Assembly (NCBI RefSeq): GCF_000521465.1
Contig: NZ_BAVR01000042.1
Location: forward strand, 1 to 34,566
Direction: 5' to 3'
DNA length: 34,566 bases
From: Acetivibrio straminisolvens JCM 21531
Lineage (GTDB): Bacteria; Bacillota; Clostridia; Acetivibrionales; Acetivibrionaceae
Shown: positions 26,685 to 34,566 of the stretch, in pieces
Position numbering within the stretch: position 1 is the first letter of the stretch
How the letters are laid out: every line of letters starts with the position of its first letter
Translations under genes and position numbers: made by a program
The notes under the pieces: model-generated
What the model saw: the letters and a program-made list of their open reading frames with translations, nothing else
The model's database searches: none
What the model was told of the DNA's origin: nothing

Positions 26685-29092
26685 CTAATTTGCTACAGAC
26701 GGTGTCCAGTACTTATTGCCGTATATGTCCGTTATGCGGTAAGTCATCATATAATCTCTGTCTCCAAGATGCAAATTCTCTATTTCCCACTCACCGGTTG
26801 CCGTATATTGCTCTCCAAGGAAATAGGTATTTATATACTCACCTTCATAAGTGTAGTAGTCGCAAAGAAAATCAATCTTATCTCCAGCAACTATATCAAT
26901 AAGTCCCTTTGCCAAAGTTTCGGTATCGGTCTTCGTGTCATATCTTATCTGGGCTCCAAGTACCTTTCCATAAGGATTTTCATTATCAAATACTACAATA
27001 ATGTCAACAAGCTGACCGTTTAACAACGCAGGTATTCTTCCTTTCGTTGAATAAGTGTCTCCGTCACGGTCATCGCTTACCATATAGTAGCTTACGATGT
27101 TGCCGTTTAGCGCAAGCCACGTTCCGTCATATTCCATAATCAGGTCTCCGTCCTCGTTGAATTCGTAAACATTATCAAGCCCGAGGTCAATAAATCCTTC
27201 TCCATCATCTATGAAAACATTCAACTCCATCTGCTGTACAAGACCCCACTGTTCTTCGGACATCGCCAAAACCCTTTGTCCGCCCTTTTCGGTTATCTTA
27301 AGTGCTGCAGGGTCAAATCGGTTGTTTTTATAATAATCTATGGAGGACTTCATGAGGTCAATATCAAGCCATTCCGAAGCATTACTGTCCCCACCTGTAA
27401 TCCTGCCGTAATTTCCGGAACTTAAGAATTCCTCCAACAGAATTTCCAAGGCAGCGGAAGTTATAGATTGACCGGAACCCGATGAACCTTCCAGGAAATT
27501 TCCAAGCAAGACATCCAGCATATTATTGCTGCCGCTTGATACAATTTGTCCTCCGGCCGACACACTTGCAAAACTTCTAATACATTTACTGTACTCTTTA
27601 TCAATGCCTATCTCTTCATAGGTATCAAGCATTGAGTTCACCTTTGAAAGATTGCCATAGGGGAAGAATATTGCCAAACCGTTGGCATTTGTTATGTTTT
27701 TCGATGTACGGTTATATTTGATACACCCGCGCAATGCTTCGGCAAGCTTTTTTCCCTCATTGGTACCAAGATTCTCAGCAAAGTGGACAAGGTCAATCTG
27801 ATTTATTTTCGATGACCTTGCAAACTCCTTTGTGTTGGCCCGTGCATTGGATACAGTCTTATATTCATTTTTAGTAACAAGTCTGTCTATCGATTTTGCA
27901 AACTTTGTAAGGGCCGGCGGTATGGTACCCTTGAGCTCGGCCAAGTCAACAAGCGACAATGTGGCCTGACTTTTCGGTGTTCTTGCCCTTACTTCCTTTA
28001 CATAATCATCAATCAGCTTTTTCCCAAGGTCAATGGTTTTAATTGAGGTATTTTGTGAAAGAGCTGTTATCCACCCTGTATAATACCATCCAATTCCCGG
28101 CTCAACCTCTTCCGAAGCAATCATATAGTCTGCATAAGGTTCCAGTACAACGGCTGTTTCAAGCGTAGCCATAAGACAGGCATCAAAACCTATAAGGTCA
28201 AAAGTACAGTCTCCCCTTTTGAGAGCGGCAGCAATTTCATCAAGCTTCATTGCATCATTGGGATAATGCTGGTCGTAGCCAAAGCCGCCGGCCGAACCTC
28301 CGCCGTGGTCCCACAGAATAAGCATATAGCGGTCCGCCGGATAGTTTGTCTTGCAATACTTTATGAAGTCTGCAAGGGTATCAGGATTAACCATCGACTT
28401 TTTACCCAAATTATTCTCAATCAGTTTAAGCCCGTCATTTGTTACTTTAAAGCGCTGATTGGTCTTGCTGCTTACGGTATTGTTTTGCCATTTTGAAGTT
28501 CCGCCGGTCTCCACAATAATATTCACCTTGTCGGAAATCTCAGCATTCAGCATTTCCTGCAAATCGGCAGTAGCCATACCCCATTTGGTCTCAAGATCGG
28601 TACCGCACATGTATATCATTACAGTTGCCGTATCTTCCCCATTGCCCTTTAAAACAGTTCTTTTCTCACGGGCAAGCTCCGATACTGTGGTCACAACCGG
28701 GTACTCGCCTTTGTCAACATAGTTAGAACCCGATGACGTTCCTGTCTGAAAATTGTTGGTTGAAGTTGAGTTTTCTAAATTCCCTCCAAAATTATTATAT
28801 ATGTAGAATCCAATTGCCAGAATAAATATCAATATAGTTAAGTACTTTGAACAACCGGAAGACCTGCCGCGTCTGCCGGACGAATATCCGCCATAGCCAC
28901 CATAACTCCCACGCTGCCATAGCTTCGGCCGGAACCGCCTCCCCTGTTTGCCCCAGCTCCTTTAGATCTGTCCGAATATCCACCGGGTTTACCCACAGGT
29001 CCTGTATTTAACCCACTGCCGCGCCGGCTCACATTACCGGTACCTGTTCCTATGCGTTTCTGTCTTCCAGTAGGCCTGTTATCTCTATTCAT
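26685..29092 (-). CDS. Membrane-anchored C11 (clostripain-like) cysteine protease (one frameshift as read)
   Basis: Corrected length is about 800 residues. The cytoplasmic N-terminus (MNRDNRPTGRQKR...) is rich in Gly, Ser, Arg and Tyr; a single membrane helix follows (LTILIFILAIGFYIY), then the extracellular protease. C11 features are TVMIYMCGTDLE, LILWDHGGGSAGG with the catalytic His, and LIGFDACLMATLE with the catalytic Cys. The C-terminal 300 residues are β-rich and of unknown role. A missing base near 28912 separates the N-terminus from the rest; adding one G gives an uninterrupted GGSYGGYGGYSSGRRGR run into the helix. The start ATG at 29092 has GGTGGGG 11 bases upstream. Clostripain relatives cut after Arg. 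Confidence 0.88.
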
Positions 29093-29160
29093 TAAATAAT
29101 GCACCCCACCAAAAAATAGTTTATTTAATTATAGCATCCGGTTTTTTTAGGGTCAACAAA

Positions 29161-29868
29161 TTACAAAAGACCCTGTTTTCTGTATTTTGCAATCTCTTCT
29201 TTTCCTATGCCGGTCAGCCTGTACACTCCCCGAGATACCCTTTCAAACCAGCCGTAATAATTGTCCTGAAGTATTGATGCCGTCTTGTCCGGGTCTGTCC
29301 CCATATCCTTTAACTGCTTAATGCTTAAAGGTCCGTTGGACTCAAGAAGTGCCGCAATTTGTAAGGCTTTCTCTCTGTATGCGGTAATTAACTTTTTCCC
29401 GGTGCTGCCCCCAACGTTATAATCCCCGTGCCGTTTTGAGAATTCTTCAAGAACCAATCTCCTTTTAGCAGAGGAGAGTTTTATGCTCTTTTTTCTGTCA
29501 AAGGGCTCCGGCCTTATCGCTTCTTCCACAAAAGCCTTGTCTTGTTTAAAGGAAACCAAAAGCAGGCCAAGTTCCAAACGTCTCAACAGGTGGCATATAT
29601 TCTTCCACCTCCGGGTAAACAAAACTTTACCCTTTTTGGGCACCGCAATATACACAATATCGGCTATTCTCTGCCTCAATACTGCCTGCAGAATAACATC
29701 AAGATTTAAAACGGTTTTCATCTCCACAACAAGAAAAATGTCTCCCTTTACAGCGGAAACATCACAATGTCGCACTTCACCTTTCACATCATATCCAAGC
29801 CCTACAAGATAATCCTTGACAGGCTTGTAAAGGTCTTCCTCCAAAAGCTTTTTCCCTTTCTCGTCCAT
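29161..29868 (-). CDS. DUF2161 family protein, PD-(D/E)XK-like
   Basis: 235 residues. The N-terminal half has the nuclease-like pattern of DUF2161 proteins: a helix (EEDLYKPVKDYLVGLGYDV), HCDVSAVKGDIFLVVEMK with an Asp and an E-x-K, then LDVILQAVLRQRIADIVYIAVP. The C-terminal third looks like a winged helix (GPLSIKQLKDMGTDPDKTASILQDNYYGWFERVSRGVYRLT). It could bind or cut nucleic acid, but this is a fold-level guess. It lies 36 bases after the MutS-like gene and 68 before the C11 gene, all in one direction. Confidence 0.85.
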   Translation of the reverse strand: MDEKGKKLLEEDLYKPVKDYLVGLGYDVKGEVRHCDVSAVKGDIFLVVEMKTVLNLDVILQAVLRQRIADIVYIAVPKKGKVLFTRRWKNICHLLRRLELGLLLVSFKQDKAFVEEAIRPEPFDRKKSIKLSSAKRRLVLEEFSKRHGDYNVGGSTGKKLITAYREKALQIAALLESNGPLSIKQLKDMGTDPDKTASILQDNYYGWFERVSRGVYRLTGIGKEEIAKYRKQGLL

Positions 29869-29904
29869 AATGATTCTTTATCCCTTCGCTTTAGTATTCG
29901 TAGG

Positions 29905-31707
29905 TTACTCATCCAAAAGCTCTATTCCCACCATCTTCATTAAATATTTGGCATTTCTGGTTTTGCACTGACCACGCCTTAAAACGTAGTCAAATTTTAT
30001 TTCATTGTTGGTGTAGGTTTCTATAAAGTGGTAGTTGACAATCCTTCCGCCTCGGCTCTTCTCCAAATTGCAAAGCTCAAAGTCGTGGGTTGAAATCATT
30101 CCGATAACCCAATCCTTATCAAGATTTAACAAAACATTTCTTGCCCCTGTGACTCTGTCAAGGGAATTTGTTCCCCGGAATACTTCGTCAATAAGAAATA
30201 TCATGGGCTTCTTCTTTCTTGAGTGGTCTATTATCATTTTAATTCTCAAAAGCTCGGCATAAAAAGTGGATATTCCTTCACTCAAATCATCAACAACCCT
30301 CATTGAGGTGCAAATATCCATTACGGAGCATGTCATCTTTTTCGCACAAACAGCCGTTCCTGCATAAGCAAGCAAAAGATTAATGCCCACAGTCCTCAAA
30401 AGAGTCGTTTTTCCGGACATGTTCGACCCTGTCACAATGCAAATTTTATTGTCTATATTTATGCTGTTTCTCACACGCTTATTCTCATTTATCAAGGGAT
30501 GTCCCATGTCAACGGCACTAAAATAAACTCTTGGTCCGATATCTCAGGATAGGCCATTCGGGATTCATCTGGCAACAAGAGCCAGGCTTGCCAGAGCTTC
30601 AAAATCACCTATGGTTTGAAGCCAGCTTCGTATTGCTTTACCGGACTTCGCTTTCCACCTTTCCAAAACAAATACACAGTGAATATTCCAGAACAAAAAT
30701 AGATTTAGAATAATCTCAACTATATAACCCTTTCCAGTATCAATGGCATTTACAATTTTCTCTAAGTCTTTTATCTGCTCCGATGCCGGCCTTTTTCCGT
30801 CAAACAGCCTGGATTTCAATTCATTTAGGTATTCATCCTCAAACTCTTCCTTTTCAATCATTTCAATCATCTTCTGAAATGCCTCTATCTCATTTTTATA
30901 TCGGCTTACAGGACTTAGAATACTGCTTGCTTTGCCATACCACAAAATATTTATGAAGGCCTGTATACCAAGAAGAAAAAGAGGTATGTACAGCGAAACC
31001 GAAGGATCAAGCCTGCATATTATTATAAAAAGAATAGTGAGCTCAGGAAGAATATAAAACAATTGCTCTATAAGTTTATGCCGAAAAAGTTTGGTCCTGT
31101 CCTCGCAAAACTGAAGCAGCCTGTCCGGATTTTTTGATGCATTTTGTGCCCTCATTCCCTCACACTGCAAATTCTGGCAAAAATCAATTTTCGAAGAAAG
31201 CTCTTTAATGGCCTTCTGCCTTTTCTTTATTTGCTCAGCCTTCTTTTCGGGGCACTCCAGCAAACGTCTTAATGCTTCTCTGCCAAAAAACGTATTTGTC
31301 GTATTGATCCATTGAAAAAGAGAACCATGTCCAAACACATCAAGGTCATTGGAATACATATGCCCAGGGTTGGCATATTCCGCTCCTTTGTCCGCAAACT
31401 CTGTCCATGAGCCCTTCATTCTCGCTATACATCTTCTGTTTATTTCAGCAAGAATGCGATATCGGGATGCTTCATCAATTATTTTTTGATGCTTCACAAC
31501 CAAAGAAAGAAATAAAATGAGAAAAATCCCCATACTAATGAATCCATGGACGTTCCTTAAATATATAAAAGCAAGAACCGTTAGAAATACACCTGCAGCA
31601 AATGTTGAAAGCCTCAATGTACTGTACATTCCCGAACGCCTTTCAAGCTTACCTGCATTATCTTCATACTCTTTTCTACGTTTTAAATATATTTCTTCGA
31701 TATTCAT
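29905..31707 (-). CDS. MutS-family membrane-associated ATPase (three frameshifts as read)
   Basis: Corrected length is about 600 residues. The N-terminal half carries two hydrophobic segments (LRLSTFAAGVFLTVLAFIYL, GIFLILFLSLVV) and two more near 200-240, then a MutS core-like helical part (DLDVFGHGSLFQWINTTNTFFGREALRRLL). The ATPase domain has Walker A TGSNMSGKTTLLRT, Walker B MIFLIDEVFRGTNSLDR and the STHDFELC motif. The mismatch-recognition domains of MutS1 are absent. Between LALVAR and MGHPLINE the frame breaks, but three single-base additions between 30512 and 30570 restore MNPEWAYPEISDPRVYFSAVD. The role of such membrane MutS proteins is unknown. The AAGGAGG start is clear. Confidence 0.88.
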
Positions 31708-31830
31708 TTTTCCTCCTTGTTACCTATGCTGTTTTAATAATATTACAACATATCTGTAGTTTTTTCAAAAGGTTTTGCTTTTATTTCGTGTTAAAAATTT
31801 GAAATCGAATTGCAGCTGTTCTAATATAGA

Positions 31831-31878
31831 AAAAGAGCCGTGCACAGCAGTTTAATAGACTGCCTGTGCAACAGCTCC
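31831..31878 (-). terminator. Intrinsic terminator of the PL11 lyase gene
   Basis: On the minus strand GCTG...TGCACAG-GCAGT pairs with ACTG-CTGTGCA...GGCTC and is followed by TTTTTC. It lies about 30 bases after the stop of the lyase gene. Confidence 0.85.
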
Positions 31879-31908
31879 CTCATTTACTCCCATATATCCC
31901 GTACACTA

Positions 31909-34402
31909 TTATGGTACAAGGTAAATATTCGGTTTGGGAGGCTCAGCCATACCGGCTCCGATAAAGAAGCTTGTGTGCGGAGGCTGATTGTATGCCACGT
32001 TCTGCCAAGCTATACCCAATCTGTAAACCGGGTCATGCATCAGAGTGTAAATACGCCTGTTCGTTACCGCTGTTGTAGTGTATATTCTCAAATACTTGTT
32101 GTCCGTCGTTCTAAAGATTACCTCTTCCCTCCAGTCTCCAAAGAGGTCTGCCTGAAGACACGGAGTTGATTTTGTACCGTTGTTGGATGCGCAACCGCTG
32201 GCAGAGAGTAATGTTCCTCCGCCGAACTTGCTTATCGTAGTACCGTCAAGAAGCTCTCTTAGCTCGTCTCCGTCCCACCATATGACAAAGTTAATCTGAC
32301 TTGGAGCACTGCCCAAATTCTGACCGGTACAGCTAAACAGTGGAGAACCGGAAGCCCAAAGCTCCGCTCCCGGAGATGATGCTGTTATATCAGCTGCACA
32401 AGCCCTTCCCGTATCACTGGATCTATTCCACCTAAACAGAACCTGTCCTGTCTTCGCATCACGCAAAGCAGCTCCGCCGGAACTTTCAAAGCAGCTCCAA
32501 ATCTCAAGTCCCGGTCTGTTGGGGTTAAGGTCGCTTACATGCATTGCATCTCCATGTCCAAGTCCTGAGGAGGTATACAATCCCCTTCCGTTGTCATCAA
32601 TAGTACATGCCCCGTAAATAATCTCATCTTTTCCGTCGCCGTCAACATCGGCCACACTCAAGTTATGATTACCCTGTCCGTTATATCCGCTGTAATTGTT
32701 GCCGTCAAATACCCATCTCTTTGTAAGCTTTCCGTTTCTGAAATCCCAAGCCACAAGCACGCTTCTTGTATAGTATCCGCGGCACATGACAAGGCTTGGT
32801 CTTTGTCCGTCAAGGTAAGCTATGCATGCTAAGAAACGGTCCACTCTGTTTCCGTAATTGTCACCCCATGAGGAAACATTTCCTCTCGGAGGATCATAAT
32901 CCACTGTTGTAATGGCAGCACCTGTCTGTCCGTTGAACACTGTAAGGTACTCGGGGCCTGAAAGTATGTATCCGCTTGAATTGCGATAATCCGCATTTGG
33001 ATTGCCTATAACATTTCCTCTTCCGTCTCTTGTTCCGTCAGCAGTCTTACATGCCACCTCTGCCTTGCCGTCACCGTCAAGGTCATAAACCATAAACTGG
33101 GTATAGTGGGCACCGGCACGGATATTTCTGCCAAGATCTATTCTCCACAAACGTGTACCGTTCAGCTTGTAAGCATCCAAATACACATTATCGGTATATC
33201 CGGATTGGGAATTGTCTTTTGCGTTATCCGGCTCCCATTTTAACACAATTTCATATTCTCCGTCTCCGTCAAGGTCTCCCGCACTGCAGTCGTTGGCCTG
33301 GTACGCACTGCCCGGTGCCTGAATAGGAATCTGAAGATAATTCTGAGCCCATACACTTGCCGCTTTTGATGCCGCCAACTCCTGTCCGTTAATAATCGGA
33401 CGTACAGTATATGTTGAGCTTGTGGTTCCGGCGGTATCCACATAGTTTGTCGCACCTGTAATCGGCGAGGAGTTTACCTTCGTTCCGTTACGGTATAGAT
33501 TGAAGGAAATATTGGAAGGATCTGTACCCAACATTCTCCAGCTTACAAAAACTCCATTATTAACTTTTACCGCAACTACACCTCTGTCCAGGTTCTCCAT
33601 CTGACGCGCACCGGTAGGTGGCGTAACCGGAACATAGGTTGGTGTAGGCGAAGGTGTAGGAGTTGGTGTAGGTGTGGGCGCAGGTGTTTCATTTGTTGAA
33701 GCTACCTCAAGGTAGTCCACATTCGGTCCGCCTTCTGCAGCAATTCCTGTTGCTCTGATAACGTTTTTGCCACTATTTAGAGCTACAACTATACTTTGAT
33801 CATTCCATACGGTCCAGGCTGAAGTCGGATTAAAGTCGAGGCTGCCTGCAATCAGATTGGAATTTACTCTTATCTCCATCGGTCTGTTATTGCTTGTTCC
33901 GTTTGCATATCTAAAGGTGAGCTTATACGCACCTGAATTGGATACATTTACGTTCCATTCAATATATCCTCCTGGTTCATTATCATAGTTCACATAACTC
34001 CTGCCGTCATAACCTGCATTTACTGTTTCCTCAAACGCCTTGTATAATGTCGCATCCTCCGCCTGATATTTTACCTTTTGCGTTCCCGACTCAATCACCG
34101 ATCCAACAGGAAACTTGTCAATAATATTCAGCAAATATCTTTTTAGGATAGCAAGGTCGGTTGAATCAGTCTTTGAATCACCATTAAGATCAAAGGCTAC
34201 CTGCATTTGAAATGGGAAACTCCGAAATGGTTTTTAGTATGTATCTCTTGGCCAAGTTGTAATCTGTCGAATTGATATTTCCATCGGCATTGAGATCCCC
34301 ATACTTGGTTGAAGCCGGCCCGGCTGATAAGCAATAATTTGCAGTCAAACCGATTATCAGGCTCAAGGCCAATAAGAACATCAGTGTTTTTTCATCTTTC
34401 AT
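31909..34402 (-). CDS. Dockerin-CBM35-PL11 rhamnogalacturonan lyase (one frameshift as read)
   Basis: Corrected length is about 830 residues. A signal peptide (TLMFLLALSLIIGLTANYCLSA) precedes an N-terminal type I dockerin with calcium loops DLNADGNINSTD and DLNGDSKTDSTD. Then come a CBM35-like module (YQAEDATLYKA...GPNVDYLEVAS), a Pro/Thr linker, and a PL11 catalytic domain (RQMENLDRGVVAVKV, AGDLDGDGEYEIVLKW, VYDLDGDGKAEVACKTADGT). PL11 enzymes cleave rhamnogalacturonan I by β-elimination. The frame breaks inside the dockerin at 34200-34201; removing one base restores SNAVAFDLNGD. The ATG at 34395 with one A added to the following A-run would give MKKTLMF and a better spacing to GGGAGG than the ATG at 34402. 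It is a cellulosomal pectin-degrading enzyme. Confidence 0.93.
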
Positions 34403-34446
34403 CCTCCCTTTAAAAAATTCTCTTTATTTGTCCCTCTTCTTATTAA

Positions 34447-34472
34447 TACGAAATTCTAATTTTTTTGGGGGT
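34447..34472 (-). promoter_or_regulatory. Sigma-I-like promoter of the PL11 gene
   Basis: On the minus strand ACCCCC (34467-34472) followed by an A-run, a 16-base gap, and CGTA (34447-34450) matches the sigma-I promoter layout (C-rich -35 with A-tract; CGWA-type -10) known from Bacillus and C. thermocellum. It lies 45 bases before the start codon. This would put the lyase under control of a polysaccharide-sensing sigma-I/RsgI pair. Confidence 0.6.
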
Positions 34473-34566
34473 AGGTTTTTCTTTTATTATCGATTTTTTC
34501 TTATAAATTTTTTTGATTAATTAATATTTTTTTGCTATATAAAATATTGACACCATAATTTAGTTG

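Noticed and set aside
28838..29104. A separate small Gly-rich gene upstream of the C11 protease
   Set aside because: One added base joins it to the protease with an uninterrupted Gly/Tyr-rich stretch and the membrane helix; it is the N-terminus of the same protein.
34547..34566. Plus-strand TTGACA near the right edge as a promoter of a divergent gene
   Set aside because: No -10 box or gene is inside the window, so it cannot be judged.
1..34566. tRNA, rRNA genes, complete insertion sequences or prophage genes
   Set aside because: No cloverleaf, rRNA-like sequence, transposase or phage structural gene was recognised.

Overview
The window looks like a chromosomal segment of a thermophilic, cellulosome-producing clostridium, most probably Clostridium (Acetivibrio) thermocellum or a very close relative. 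The evidence is a CBM3 cellulose-binding module behind a Thr/Pro/Ser linker, two secreted proteins with type I dockerins, a membrane anti-sigma factor of the RsgI family, and AT-rich clostridial DNA with strong AGGAGG-type ribosome sites. From memory, unverified here, the PL11 lyase and the RsgI/CBM3 genes belong to the same part of the C. thermocellum chromosome.

Layout. At 1-749 (+) is the 3' end of a CBM3 protein, closed by a strong terminator. Almost everything else is on the minus strand. 849-6381 holds a PHP-domain phosphoesterase, a 650-base spacer with a possible group II intron scar, a chemoreceptor-like protein, a class V aminotransferase behind a palindromic operator-like site, and two small unknown proteins. 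6613-8615 is a HAD phosphatase followed by proA. 8725-13158 is the most interesting part: an orphan RsgI anti-sigma factor (protease-like S1C plus NTF2-like ectodomain, and an unusual run of FSR(V/I) repeats before the membrane), next to a rhomboid protease and a secreted dockerin protein with seven RCC1 repeats. 13287-16590 holds PilT and a soluble LacI-type sensor fused to a histidine kinase. 16811-23437 is a tight five-gene operon (degenerate transglutaminase-like membrane protein, polytopic protein, MoxR ATPase, DUF58, small membrane protein). 24078-31707 holds a flavodiiron protein and a four-gene run (MutS-like membrane ATPase, DUF2161, C11 protease, RtcB). 31909-34402 is a dockerin/CBM35/PL11 rhamnogalacturonan lyase with a sigma-I-like promoter upstream.

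How it fits together. Polysaccharide sensing and degradation run through the window: the CBM3 protein (possibly an RsgI C-terminus), the orphan RsgI, the dockerin proteins and the sigma-I-like promoter of the lyase. The MoxR/DUF58/transglutaminase operon is a classic envelope-associated set, but its transglutaminase domain has lost its catalytic Cys and His.

Quality warning. At least nine genes are interrupted by single-base indels, about sixteen in all, mostly deletions in short homopolymers, and each one restores a good family match when corrected. This pattern is more like consensus errors in a draft assembly than mass pseudogenisation. I therefore annotate these genes as single loci and give the position of each break.
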